Shown piece after piece: positions 1 to 9,706 of a stretch of DNA of 64,000 nucleotides (its first letter is position 1; each line of letters begins with the position of its first letter). Source of the stretch: Gammaproteobacteria bacterium. GTDB lineage: Bacteria; Pseudomonadota; Gammaproteobacteria; Enterobacterales; Psychrobiaceae. Below the pieces are notes generated by a model. That model worked only from the letters and a program-made list of their open reading frames with translations. It did no database searches and was not told where the DNA came from. The stretch covers positions 1 to 64,000 of the forward strand of contig JABSRT010000003.1 of NCBI GenBank assembly GCA_013214945.1, read 5' to 3'. The position numbers and the translations under genes were made by a program.

Positions 1-1683
1 TGGCTGAGCTAGCACTTGTGCTTCAAAACGCTGCTGAATACTTAATTTAGCTGCTACATCTGGATAAGCAGGGTTTCTGTGAAAAATAAGCTGCTGGCTT
101 TCTTCTTTACTTAGCATGCTTAACTCACCCAAAGCTGTAGTTGGGTTATTACATAACTCGCTAAGAAGCGTTAACCAATGTTTCGTCATTGATTCAATAG
201 TATTAGTTTTAAATAGATCAGTGCTAAAAGTAAAACAAGCACTAATTCCTTGTTCATGTTCAGTTGTGTCAAGTGCAAGATCAAATTTTGCCGTTGCTGT
301 TGAAGACTCCATTTGCTCGATGGCTAATCCGGATATTTCTGACAGGATGTTGTCATTAGCCTCTGTTTTCGCCTGATGATTAAACATTACTTGAAATATA
401 GGACTACAGCTTAAATTACGTTCTGGTTGCAAAACTTCAACTAATTCTTCAAAAGGTAAGTCTTGATGTGCTTGTGCAGCAAAAACTTTATTTTTAACTT
501 GCTTTAGTAAATATCTGCCATCTTTATCTGCATTAAGTTCGGTACGTAAAACTAACGTGTTAACAAAAAAACCAATCAAGTTTTCTACTTCTGTACGATC
601 ACGATTAGCTGAAGGGACACCAACACAAATATCCTTTTGTCCACTATAGCGTTGTAGCAATAATTGAAATGATGCCAACAACAACATAAACAAAGTACAA
701 CCTTCCCTTTTAGCTAATTGATTTAGTGTTACGACTAAATCGGCAGCCAACTCAAGATTGATTGATTGTCCATTTTGGCTAGGAATAGCTGAGCGAGTAT
801 GATCTGTAGGTAGCTCTAAGACTGGTAATGCGTCACTCAACTCACCTAGCCAATAATCTTTCTGTCGTTGACGTTCGCCGGAATCCATCCATTGCCGTTG
901 CCAAGCCGCATAATCTTTATATTGTATGACTAAGTCTGGTAAGTTTTTCGAATTCGGAGCATCAAATTGATCCTCTTCATTTTTAATAGAAGCGGTATAG
1001 TTATGAATTAGTTCATTAACCATAATTTGCATTGACCAACCATCAGAAACTATATGGTGTTGCGTAATGATTAAGATCCACTCAGCATTAGGTTTCTGAT
1101 CTTTGCTATTAGTTTTATTGTCTAATCTTAATAAACTTACCCGCAATAATGGCCCATGTTCTAAATCAAACTGCTGCTGGATTTCTCTATTAATAATGCA
1201 AGTAACGGCTTCATCATCGGTAGAACTTTCCACCTTTAATTCTTTTATAGATAATTCCATCGCCTCATGAATACATTGCTGGAGTACACCATCTTGCATT
1301 ACAAAAGTAGTGCGTAATGTTTCATGGCGGATAATGAGCTGATTAAAACTGCGCTGTAAAGCGTCAACACTTAGATTGCCCGTAAGTCGTAACACCACCG
1401 GCATATTATAAGCAGTGGTGTCAGGATCTAATTGCCATAATATCCATTGTCGCTGCTGTGCATAAGACGTTATCGGAACCGTTTCTTTAGGCATTGGGAC
1501 AACAGGTAAACTAGCAGGGTCTATGCCTTTAGCAGATAATAGTTCAAATAAGGCTTGACGTTTAGCTGCATTAAGCGGCTTTAAACGTTCAACTAACATT
1601 TGTTGATTGGGTTTATTTTTATTGACCATAGATTTAGTATTCTTTGATTTAGCGAGTTCGTTTTCATTCGATATTATTGACAT
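1..1683 (-). CDS. Nonribosomal peptide synthetase, N-terminal condensation domain (gene runs off the left edge)
   Basis: The ATG is at 1683 and the frame stays open to base 1, so only the first 561 residues are visible. After a leader of about 60 residues comes an LCL-type condensation domain: SYAQQRQWILWQLDP at its start, RHETLRTTF, the catalytic HHIVSDGWSMQ with the intact HHxxxDG core, then IGFFVNTLVLRTEL, AHQDLPFEELVE and [10 protein letters not shown]. The visible end lies just before an adenylation domain would begin. The start is supported by a GAGG ribosome binding site inside the end of the upstream NRPS, whose stop codon lies 5 bases away, so the two are translationally coupled. By gene order it should extend the peptide after the Gly-Ser synthetase. 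Its substrates and release domain are outside the window. Confidence 0.93.
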   Translation of the reverse strand, partial: MSIISNENELAKSKNTKSMVNKNKPNQQMLVERLKPLNAAKRQALFELLSAKGIDPASLPVVPMPKETVPITSYAQQRQWILWQLDPDTTAYNMPVVLRLTGNLSVDALQRSFNQLIIRHETLRTTFVMQDGVLQQCIHEAMELSIKELKVESSTDDEAVTCIINREIQQQFDLEHGPLLRVSLLRLDNKTNSKDQKPNAEWILIITQHHIVSDGWSMQIMVNELIHNYTASIKNEEDQFDAPNSKNLPDLVIQYKDYAAWQRQWMDSGERQRQKDYWLGELSDALPVLELPTDHTRSAIPSQNGQSINLELAADLVVTLNQLAKREGCTLFMLLLASFQLLLQRYSGQKDICVGVPSANRDRTEVENLIGFFVNTLVLRTELNADKDGRYLLKQVKNKVFAAQAHQDLPFEELVEVLQPERNLSCSPIFQVMFNHQAKTEANDNILSEISGLAIEQMESSTATAKFDLALDTTEHEQGISACFTFSTDLFKTNTIESMTKHWLTLLSELCNNPTTALGELSMLSKEESQQLIFHRNPAYPDVAAKLSIQQRFEAQVLAQP

Positions 1684-1688
1684 GACGA

Positions 1689-4600
1689 TTAATCCTCTTC
1701 GATTGCTGCAAGTTCGTCTAATGCTTCGAAAATCAAATCCAAGCCGCCTTCGTTTTGTTCTTGTTGTGTTTCGATCAATAACGTAATATTTTCTATTGTC
1801 ACGTTAGTGGCATAGAAGTCTTTTACTGCTAATTCAACATTGAAATTGTGCTTGATCTGACTGACTAGTTGGATCATTAACAACGAATGTCCACCCAAGG
1901 CAAAGAAGTTATCGCTTAAACCAACTTGTTCAACACCCAGCACGTCTTGCCAAATTTGCGCTAATTGCTTTTCTAGCTCAGTAGTTGGCGCAACATAGGT
2001 TTGTTGCAGTTGGCTGGCATCAGCTTTGGGCAATGCTTTGCGGTCTAACTTGCCATTGGGCGTTAACGGGAATTGCTCAAGCAACAACATATGCGCTGGT
2101 ACCATGTATTCAGGCAAGGCTTGTTGTAGTTGATTTTTAATATCGGCTCTAAAGCTGTTTTGTACTTCATTACCCGCTTCAATTAGTCCGCTATCATTGG
2201 GGATAACATAGGCGACTAACTGCTGACCCGCATTGCCTTCTTGGGCTAAGACCACCGCATCGCGGATAGCGTCATTACCTTGCAACTGTGATTCAATCTC
2301 ACCCAGCTCAATACGGAAACCACGGATTTTAACTTGATGGTCAATTCGGCCAACATATTCGATGGTGCCGTCAATTCGGTAGCGTGCCAAATCGCCAGTG
2401 CGGTATAAGCGCCCGCCTGATTTATTGAATGGGTCGGCGATAAAGCGCTCGGCTGTTAATTCTGGACGACCGTAATAACCGCGAGCTAAACCAACTCCGC
2501 CAAGATATAACTCCCCAGCAACACCAACAGGAACAGGCAGTAAATCATCAGCTAGGATATACGTTTGCATATTGGCAATAGGATGCCCAATAGGCACACT
2601 ATCAAGGCCTTCTTCAACACATGTCCAATGAGTAACATCGATTGCAGCCTCAGTTGGGCCATAAAGATTGTATAAATTAGCGTGCGGTAACGTTGTTAAC
2701 GCTTGTGTTTGTAGCTCTGCAGATAACGCTTCTCCACTGCAAATAACACGTTGTAAACTTGTACAACCAACAACTGATTCATGCTGTATAAACACTTGCA
2801 GCATTGATGGCACAAAATGTAGCGTCGTTATATTTTCTTGTTTAATTAACGCAACGAGTCGCTCAGGGTCTTTTTGGTCATTCGGTAAAGCAACAACCAA
2901 ACGAGCACCTGTCAATAATGGCCAGAAGAACTCCCAAACGGATACATCAAAGCTAAAGGGTGTTTTTTGTAATATGCGGTCTTCATCGGTTAGTTGATAC
3001 GCTTGTTGCATCCAATTTAAACGATTATGTAATGCTTGATGCGTATTTCCCACCCCCTTTGGTTTCCCCGTCGAGCCCGAGGTATAAATCACGTAGGCTA
3101 AATTACTTGAATTATTGTGATTTAATACGTTGTCTATGCTGTAATCGCTTAAGGCGTCTTCAGTTAGAATGTTATCAAGCAGGACAACTTCAATACTATT
3201 CGCTATGGCTAGTTGTTGTTCGATATGGCTTTGCGATAACAGTAGCTTAATTCCACTCGCTTCAACCATATACGCCAAACGCTCTTGCGGGTAATCAGGG
3301 TCTAGCGGCACATAAGCACCGCCCGCTTTAAGAATAGCCAAAAGGCCAACAATCATTTCTAACGAACGTTCAACCGCGATACCCACTAACACATCAGGGC
3401 CAACACCTTGCGCGCGTAGTTTATGTGCTAGCTGATTAGCCTTTTGATTTAGTGTTTGATAACTCAGTTGCGTATCGTCAAAAACAAGCGCGGTGTTATC
3501 TGGATTGATTTTCGCTTGTTGCTCGAACAACTGATGAATACAAATCTCAGTATCGTAACTAACCGCTGTATCATTCCAGTCTTCAATAATGTGTTTTTTC
3601 TCAGCCTGGTCAAGCAAAGGTAATTCAGCAATGCGCTCATTCGGCTTAGCTACTATCCCCTGTAAAAGCTGCAGCCAATGTTTGGCTAATCGCTCAATCG
3701 TGGATGGCTCAAATAAGTCCGTCGCATAGTTGAATGATGCTGAAATACCGCCTTCGTACTCACTAATATCCAGCGTTAAATCAAATTTCGCCGTATGGCT
3801 GTCCCAGCTTACGCCTTCTACTTCTAGGCCTTCTACACTGGCCAGTTGGGACTCTTTATTTGAGCCTTTCTCACTCAGGTAGTTAAACATGGCTTGGAAT
3901 AACGGCGTATGACTTAAACTACGTTCAACTTGTAACGCTTCAACCAATTGCTCAAAAGGTAAGTCTTGGTTGTCTTGCGCGTCTAACGTCGTTTGTTTAA
4001 CTTGTTGTAAGAATTCATTAAAAGTTAAGTCATCTGAAAAGTCAGCACGTAACACTTGGGTATTAACAAAGAAACCAATTAAGTTTTCAGTTTCTAGTCG
4101 ATTACGGTTTGCTATCGGTGTGCCTACCCGTATTTCTTCTTGACCACTGTAACGATGTAAAAGCGTTTGGAATGACGCAAGCAACAAGGTAAACAAGGTT
4201 GTGCTTTCTTGGTTTGCTAGCTGTGTCAGGTTATTGATGAGTTCGCTGTCTAGCGCTACGCTTTGACTTGCTCCGGCATAACTTGCTTGCATTGGACGTG
4301 CATGGTCTGTCGGTAATTCCAGTACCGGATGCTCTGTCCCTAATTTTTCACGCCAATACGTTAACTGACGTTCTCCTTCCTCGCCTTCTAAACGCTCACG
4401 TTGCCATACGGCATAATCGGCATATTGAATCGGTAAACTTGGTAGCTCTGGTGTTTGATGTTGGCTAAACGCACTATACGCTTGCACTAATTCACTCACC
4501 ATTAACTGCATTGACCAAGCATCAGACACCACATGGTGCTGCACAAGTGCAAGTACATGCGCTTGCGCTGATAAACTAATGAGCTTAACCCGCAGTAGTG

Positions 4601-7600
4601 GCCCCTCGGCCAAGTCGAATACTTCATCACCTAACTGTTGCAATACTTGTTGTAACGCAGCGTCTTGTAATTGCTCTTTACTATCACCGTCAATAGTCTC
4701 TTGAGTAAACGATAACGCTTCTGCGTTCAACGTAATCGATACTGTATCTTTAATGACTTGGTGTAACTGACCTTCATCACCTTGGGCAAAGTGAGTACGC
4801 AACACTTCATGACGCGCAAACAGATAATCAAAACTGTCACGTAGTGCTTCAATATCCAGTTCACCCGTTAATCGAAGCGCTGAACTCATGTGATAAGCCG
4901 TGCTTTGTGGCTCTATCTGCCACAAGACCCACTGGCGCTGTTGCGCGTAAGAAAGAGGTAACTCTTGCTCACGTGATACAGGCAAGATAACTTCAGACAC
5001 AACCCCTTCGCTTTGCGCGACGCGTACAGCAAAGTCACGCAAATCGCTCGCTTCAAACATCACTCGCATTGGAATTTCCGCTGACAATGCTTGCCTAACC
5101 CGAGAAACAACCTGAGTCAGTAATAGTGAATGTCCACCCAAGGCAAAGAAGTTATCACTTAAACCTACTTGCTCAACACCCAGCACGTCTTGCCAGATTT
5201 GCGCTAATTGCTTTTCTAGCTCGGTATTTGGCGCAACATACGTTTGTTGTAGTTGACTGGCATCAGCTTTGGGCAATGCTTTGCGGTCTAACTTGCCATT
5301 AGGGGTTAACGGGAATTGTTCAAGCAACAACATATGCGCCGGTACCATGTACTCAGGCAAGGCTTGTTGGAGTTGGTTTTTAATATCAGCTCTAAAGCTG
5401 TTTTGTGCTTCATTATCGGTTTGAATCAGACCGCTATCGTTAGGAATAACATAAGCGACTAACTGCTGACCGCCATTGCCTTCTTGGGCTAAGACCACCG
5501 CATCGCGGATAGCGTCATTGCCTTGCAACTGTGATTCAATCTCACCCAGTTCAATACGGAAACCACGGATTTTAACTTGGTGGTCAATCCGGCCAACATA
5601 CTCGATGGTGCCATCCGCTTGGTAGCGTGCTAAGTCACCAGTGCGATATAAGCGGCCGCCTGATTTATTGAATGGGTCGGCGATAAATCGCTCGGCCGTT
5701 AATTCTGGACGACCGTAATAGCCGCGAGTTACTCCCTCACCACCAATAAAAAGTTCACCTATTACACCTGTTGGTTGTGGTGCAAACTCATCGTTCAGTA
5801 TATGAATAACAGTATTGTCTATCGGCGCTCCTAAATAAGGTTTTTTATTGGCTTTATCAAGGCGGTAACTTGCTGACCAAACCGTTGTTTCGGTCGGCCC
5901 ATAAACATTCCAAATACAGTCAGTGTGTTTAAGCATATCATTGGCTAATGAATCAGAAAGTGCTTCACCGCCTGATAATAATTTACAACGCTTAAGTAAG
6001 TCACAAGCGTCTGCCTCCATTAACATTTTCCATGTCGATGGCGTCGCTTGAACAACCGTAACACCTGCACGCTCGACAATTTCGCTTATTTCGTGTGGGT
6101 CTTTACTGGTTTTAGAACCCAATAAAACAATGCTCGCACCAGTATATAAAGGGAGGTAAAGCTCCAGTACTGCAATATCAAACGACAGTGAGGTTAAAGC
6201 CAGCACCCTGTCATTAGCATTAATGCCAGGCTGCTTTGCCATGCTCGATAAGAAGTTAATAACGCTTTGATGAGGAACTGCCACCCCCTTTGGTTTCCCC
6301 GTCGAGCCAGAGGTATAAATCACGTAGGCTAAATTACTTGAATTATTGTGATTTAATACGTTGCCTGTGCTGTAATCGCTTAAGGCACCTTCAGTTAGAA
6401 TGTTATCAAGCAGGACTACTTCAATACTATTCGCTATGGCTAGTTGTTGTTCGATATGACTTTGCGATAACAGTAGCTTAATCCCACTGGCTTCAACCAT
6501 ATACGCCAAACGCTCTTGCGGATAATCAGGGTCTAGCGGCACATAAGCACCGCCCGCTTTAAGAATCGCTAAAAGACCAACAACCATTTCTAACGAACGT
6601 TCAACCGCGATACCCACTAACACATCAGGGCCAACACCTTGCGCGCGTAGTTTATGTGCTAGCTGATTAGCCTTTTGATTTAGTGTTTGATAACTCAGTT
6701 GCGTATCGTCAAAAACAAGCGCGGTGTTATCTGGATTGATTTTCGCTTGTTGCTCGAACAACTGATGAATACAAATCTCAGTATCGTAACTAACCGCTGT
6801 ATCATTCCAGTCTTCAGTAATGTGTTTTTTCTCTGCCTGGTCAAGCAAAGGCAACTCGGCAATGCGCTCATTAGGCTTGGCTACAATCCCCTGTAAAAGC
6901 TGTTGCCAATGTTTGGCTAATCGCTCAATCGTTGATGGCTCAAATAAGTCAGTCGCATAAGTAAAAGCAGCATAGAGTTGACCGCCCTTTTCCCAAGTAT
7001 CCAATTTCAAATCAAACTGTGTTACTTTTTTATCCCACTCAAGTGGCTGTAACCGTAAGCCTGAATCTGTCACGATTTCTTCAATATCGGTTATTTCAGC
7101 TTGATGATTTATCATCACCTGAAATAAGGCGTTATGGTTAAGGCTGCGCTCTAATTTAAGTGCGTCAACTAACTTTTCGTAAGGTAAATCTTGATGTGCT
7201 TGAGCATCTAGCGCCGTTTCTCGAACATCTTGTAGTAGCTCGCTCACCGTTTTTTGACCATCGATAACGGTACGTAATACTTGGGTATTAATGAAACAAC
7301 CGATCAAGCCTTCAATTTCGCTACGATTCCGATTAGCAATAGGGGTGCCCACGCGAATATCTGCTTGGTTGCTATAACGATAAAGAAGAATTTTAAACGC
7401 GGTTAACAACACAACAAATAAAGTTGTATTGTTTTGTTGGGCAAATGTTTTTAAATTTGCGAACAAGGTCGCATCGATACCAAACTCACGCCGTGATCCA
7501 GCGTAACTCGGTGTTAATGGTCGCGGATAATCAGTGGGCAGTTCAAGGATCGGATGTTCGTTACCTAGCTTTTGTTGCCAGTAACTTAACTGTCGGTCTA

Positions 7601-8309
7601 ATTCCCCAGCTTCAAGCCAGCTGCGTTGCCATAATGCATAATCACGATATTGAATAGGCAAAGGCGTTAACTGGGGTTTATCACCACGACTATATGCGTC
7701 ATAAAAATGAATAAACTCTTCAATCATGACATTCATTGACCAGCCATCAGCAATAATATGATGCATCGTTAACAGCAATACATGCTGTTGGTCTGCTAAT
7801 TTTAATAATTTAACCCTTAACAATGGCCCTTGGCTTAAATCAAAAGGCAGTAAAGATTCGTTAACGGCTTCGTCTTTAGCCATTTGTTCACGCGCTGCTA
7901 CTGGAAAATCAATGAGATCTTGTTGAATAATTACCAGTGATTGTTCTTGAGCAATCTGTTGAGTGGGCTGTTCGTCTGCCGATAAACAAAAACGTGTTCT
8001 TAATGATTCATGACGTTCAATTAAGCTATTAAAGGCTTGGTTCAGTATGGATAAGTCTAAATGACCATTAAGACGAACAGCACTTGGTAAATTATACGTT
8101 GCACCTTGTGGCTCAAGTTGCCACAGAAACCACATTCGCTGCTGCGCATATGATAATGAAAACCGTTCTTCGACATCTGCATTAGCGATGATAGGGAAAA
8201 GGCTAAAATCTAAGCCCTGCTTTTGCAGCGCCGTCAAAAAGACCTTTCTTTTATCTTGCGGTAAACTTATAAAACGACTCGCTAACTTTTGGGTATCGCT
8301 AAGATTCAT
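1689..8309 (-). CDS. Two-module nonribosomal peptide synthetase (C-A-T-C-A-T), predicted Gly then Ser
   Basis: 2206 residues. Domains: C1 (about 50-480, [11 protein letters not shown] near 184), A1 (about 500-1010, [11 protein letters not shown] near 667, NVYGPTETTVW), T1 (GGHSLLL near 1060), C2 (HHVVSDAWSMQ near 1260, Ala replacing the usual Gly), A2 (core near 1743, NLYGPTEAAIDV), T2 (near 2140). There is no epimerase or thioesterase, so the chain must pass to the next enzyme. Reading the ten pocket residues by eye against GrsA numbering gives DILQLGVVWK for A1, close to the published glycine code DILQLGLIWK, and DVWHISLIDK for A2, close to the serine code DVWHLSLIDK. The flanks of the two A domains are nearly identical at DNA level. 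A TAAAT-N16-CGT promoter lies 56 bases upstream of the ATG. Confidence 0.95.
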   Translation of the reverse strand: MNLSDTQKLASRFISLPQDKRKVFLTALQKQGLDFSLFPIIANADVEERFSLSYAQQRMWFLWQLEPQGATYNLPSAVRLNGHLDLSILNQAFNSLIERHESLRTRFCLSADEQPTQQIAQEQSLVIIQQDLIDFPVAAREQMAKDEAVNESLLPFDLSQGPLLRVKLLKLADQQHVLLLTMHHIIADGWSMNVMIEEFIHFYDAYSRGDKPQLTPLPIQYRDYALWQRSWLEAGELDRQLSYWQQKLGNEHPILELPTDYPRPLTPSYAGSRREFGIDATLFANLKTFAQQNNTTLFVVLLTAFKILLYRYSNQADIRVGTPIANRNRSEIEGLIGCFINTQVLRTVIDGQKTVSELLQDVRETALDAQAHQDLPYEKLVDALKLERSLNHNALFQVMINHQAEITDIEEIVTDSGLRLQPLEWDKKVTQFDLKLDTWEKGGQLYAAFTYATDLFEPSTIERLAKHWQQLLQGIVAKPNERIAELPLLDQAEKKHITEDWNDTAVSYDTEICIHQLFEQQAKINPDNTALVFDDTQLSYQTLNQKANQLAHKLRAQGVGPDVLVGIAVERSLEMVVGLLAILKAGGAYVPLDPDYPQERLAYMVEASGIKLLLSQSHIEQQLAIANSIEVVLLDNILTEGALSDYSTGNVLNHNNSSNLAYVIYTSGSTGKPKGVAVPHQSVINFLSSMAKQPGINANDRVLALTSLSFDIAVLELYLPLYTGASIVLLGSKTSKDPHEISEIVERAGVTVVQATPSTWKMLMEADACDLLKRCKLLSGGEALSDSLANDMLKHTDCIWNVYGPTETTVWSASYRLDKANKKPYLGAPIDNTVIHILNDEFAPQPTGVIGELFIGGEGVTRGYYGRPELTAERFIADPFNKSGGRLYRTGDLARYQADGTIEYVGRIDHQVKIRGFRIELGEIESQLQGNDAIRDAVVLAQEGNGGQQLVAYVIPNDSGLIQTDNEAQNSFRADIKNQLQQALPEYMVPAHMLLLEQFPLTPNGKLDRKALPKADASQLQQTYVAPNTELEKQLAQIWQDVLGVEQVGLSDNFFALGGHSLLLTQVVSRVRQALSAEIPMRVMFEASDLRDFAVRVAQSEGVVSEVILPVSREQELPLSYAQQRQWVLWQIEPQSTAYHMSSALRLTGELDIEALRDSFDYLFARHEVLRTHFAQGDEGQLHQVIKDTVSITLNAEALSFTQETIDGDSKEQLQDAALQQVLQQLGDEVFDLAEGPLLRVKLISLSAQAHVLALVQHHVVSDAWSMQLMVSELVQAYSAFSQHQTPELPSLPIQYADYAVWQRERLEGEEGERQLTYWREKLGTEHPVLELPTDHARPMQASYAGASQSVALDSELINNLTQLANQESTTLFTLLLASFQTLLHRYSGQEEIRVGTPIANRNRLETENLIGFFVNTQVLRADFSDDLTFNEFLQQVKQTTLDAQDNQDLPFEQLVEALQVERSLSHTPLFQAMFNYLSEKGSNKESQLASVEGLEVEGVSWDSHTAKFDLTLDISEYEGGISASFNYATDLFEPSTIERLAKHWLQLLQGIVAKPNERIAELPLLDQAEKKHIIEDWNDTAVSYDTEICIHQLFEQQAKINPDNTALVFDDTQLSYQTLNQKANQLAHKLRAQGVGPDVLVGIAVERSLEMIVGLLAILKAGGAYVPLDPDYPQERLAYMVEASGIKLLLSQSHIEQQLAIANSIEVVLLDNILTEDALSDYSIDNVLNHNNSSNLAYVIYTSGSTGKPKGVGNTHQALHNRLNWMQQAYQLTDEDRILQKTPFSFDVSVWEFFWPLLTGARLVVALPNDQKDPERLVALIKQENITTLHFVPSMLQVFIQHESVVGCTSLQRVICSGEALSAELQTQALTTLPHANLYNLYGPTEAAIDVTHWTCVEEGLDSVPIGHPIANMQTYILADDLLPVPVGVAGELYLGGVGLARGYYGRPELTAERFIADPFNKSGGRLYRTGDLARYRIDGTIEYVGRIDHQVKIRGFRIELGEIESQLQGNDAIRDAVVLAQEGNAGQQLVAYVIPNDSGLIEAGNEVQNSFRADIKNQLQQALPEYMVPAHMLLLEQFPLTPNGKLDRKALPKADASQLQQTYVAPTTELEKQLAQIWQDVLGVEQVGLSDNFFALGGHSLLMIQLVSQIKHNFNVELAVKDFYATNVTIENITLLIETQQEQNEGGLDLIFEALDELAAIEED

Positions 8310-8364
8310 ATCGACTATTGCATCCGGTTAAATAATAAAAAACTGAAGAATTAACCTCTATAAA

Positions 8365-8388
8365 ACGAATGTAAACACGGATAATTTA
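8365..8388 (-). promoter_or_regulatory. PvdS-type iron-starvation promoter of the two-module NRPS
   Basis: On the minus strand TAAAT (8388-8384), 16 bases, CGT (8367-8365), followed by TT. This is the form known for promoters of the Pseudomonas sigma factor PvdS. It sits 56 bases before the NRPS start, so the NRPS has its own promoter although it lies downstream of the mbtH-thioesterase pair. The same motif occurs before other genes of the locus. Confidence 0.7.
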
Positions 8389-8588
8389 AGAAAATTAAAA
8401 TCTATTTTAAATACACAATTGTTGGTCGGATCTTTTTTGTACTAATTGTAATTTAAGAATTTTTTACTGGATAAATGAGCTGTAAATATACGGGAAGTGA
8501 CTAAAAATACTTTAATGAAAGCTCAGTCGATTAGGCTGAGCATTTGAAACGAGATTAGTATTAGAAATTAAGTGCGTGGCATAAACTA
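8389..8588. other. Intergenic stretch between thioesterase and NRPS
   Basis: Together with the promoter box this makes a 279-base gap. It is A/T-rich and contains one perfect 6-bp inverted repeat (GCTCAG 8521-8526, CTGAGC 8536-8541) just after the thioesterase stop as read on the minus strand. It could be a weak terminator, but the following T-run is only three bases. No small gene is evident. Confidence 0.4.
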
Positions 8589-9335
8589 TCACGCATATTT
8601 GTAAGCACGTACATTAGGTAACGTGGTTAAAACAAGCTTAATGTGAGCCAGTACTTTGTCTTCATGCTGCTGGATAAAAAAGTGCCCGCCATCAAATTTG
8701 GTTAGGCTAAATTCAGCACTGGTTTCTTGCTGCCAAGCATTTAGCTGCTCATCCGTTGCTTTATCGGTACTGCCAGCCAAAACATGCAATGGGCAAACAA
8801 GCCTATCACTATGATGATAACGATAGCCGCCACAAAGAAGATAATCAGCGCGCATAACCGGTAAAATCAATGCCATTAATTCTTTATTGGCCAAAGCATC
8901 TTCTGATGTACCCTCTAGCGTACGAAGATCATCAATTAATTGCTCATCACTTTTCGGTTCGCTTAACTTTTCTTCATACTCTTCACGTCGAGTAGGGGCC
9001 GCTGTTCCTGATGCAAACAATACAACAGGCGCTGAACAGCCCTTTTTGACTAACGCATGTGCCAATTCAAATGCCAATAATGCGCCTAAACTATGGCCTA
9101 AAAATGCATAAGGTTGGCTTGGGTTTAAACTTATATCATGGCTAATTTCTGTTGCTAATTGCGCAACTAAAGCCGACATATCTTGCTGCAAGGGCTCAGC
9201 CATGCGCAGCCCGCGTCCTGGTAACTCAACCGGATGAATCGCTAACCATGCCGGTAATTTTCGACGCCAGCGACTATACACCATGGCGCTAGCGCCAGAA
9301 TGGGGTAAACAATATAATTTTAAACCTAGCATCAT
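8589..9335 (-). CDS. Type II thioesterase of the NRPS cluster
   Basis: 248 residues, the normal length for stand-alone alpha/beta-hydrolase thioesterases (GrsT, PvdG, RifR family) that clear misprimed or stalled intermediates from carrier proteins. Visible features: LYCLPHSGASA (the oxyanion-region PhaG motif), VELPGRGLR, the nucleophile elbow GHSLGALLAFELA near residue 78, and the catalytic His in FDGGHFFIQQ near the C-terminus. The start overlaps the MbtH stop as TAATG (9337-9333), which indicates translational coupling and justifies the start. It is a housekeeping partner, not the chain-release domain. Confidence 0.93.
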   Translation of the reverse strand: MMLGLKLYCLPHSGASAMVYSRWRRKLPAWLAIHPVELPGRGLRMAEPLQQDMSALVAQLATEISHDISLNPSQPYAFLGHSLGALLAFELAHALVKKGCSAPVVLFASGTAAPTRREEYEEKLSEPKSDEQLIDDLRTLEGTSEDALANKELMALILPVMRADYLLCGGYRYHHSDRLVCPLHVLAGSTDKATDEQLNAWQQETSAEFSLTKFDGGHFFIQQHEDKVLAHIKLVLTTLPNVRAYKYA

Positions 9336-9595
9336 TAACCTGCTACAAGCTGAGCGTCTTCAACTTCTTGCTCTGCTTTTTTCTCTTGTGCTGCCATATG
9401 TTTACGTAAACTTAGCGGGCGCATATCGGTCCATACTTCTTCAACGAATTCCAAACAGTCTTTTTTTAAGCCGCGTTTGCCCGCCTTGGTCCAACCTTTA
9501 GGAATTTCTTTATAAGCTGGCCAAATAGAATATTGCTCTTCATGGTTTAAAACCACCTCAAAATCAATGTCTTCACGATCAAATACTGATGTCAT
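9335..9595 (-). CDS. mbtH: MbtH-like protein (adenylation-domain chaperone)
   Basis: 86 residues with the family signature in order: [39 protein letters not shown] and LSLRKHM. MbtH proteins bind NRPS adenylation domains and are often needed for their folding or activity. The family core ends near residue 70; the remaining 16 residues are an Ala/Glu-rich tail. It lies 111 bases after the aminotransferase and is coupled to the thioesterase. The promoter motif found elsewhere in the locus was not seen directly upstream, so it is probably co-transcribed with the aminotransferase. Confidence 0.96.
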   Translation of the reverse strand: MTSVFDREDIDFEVVLNHEEQYSIWPAYKEIPKGWTKAGKRGLKKDCLEFVEEVWTDMRPLSLRKHMAAQEKKAEQEVEDAQLVAG

Positions 9596-9706
9596 TTTTA
9601 TCTCCTAAATTAGCGTCAATACGCTAATATAATTTTGTTATCAAAAATCAAAGTTATTTGCTACTTACAATAACGTTTGAAGCAGCAAAAAAGTTAAGCT
9701 AACTTA

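Noticed and set aside
2668-3250. Open frames on the plus strand inside the NRPS genes
   Set aside because: They run antisense to strongly conserved adenylation-domain sequence, contain no recognisable domains, and recur at equivalent places in both modules because the DNA is duplicated.
8521-8541. Inverted repeat after the thioesterase gene as a terminator
   Set aside because: The stem is only six pairs with a nine-base loop and a weak T-run; kept only as a note in the intergenic entry.
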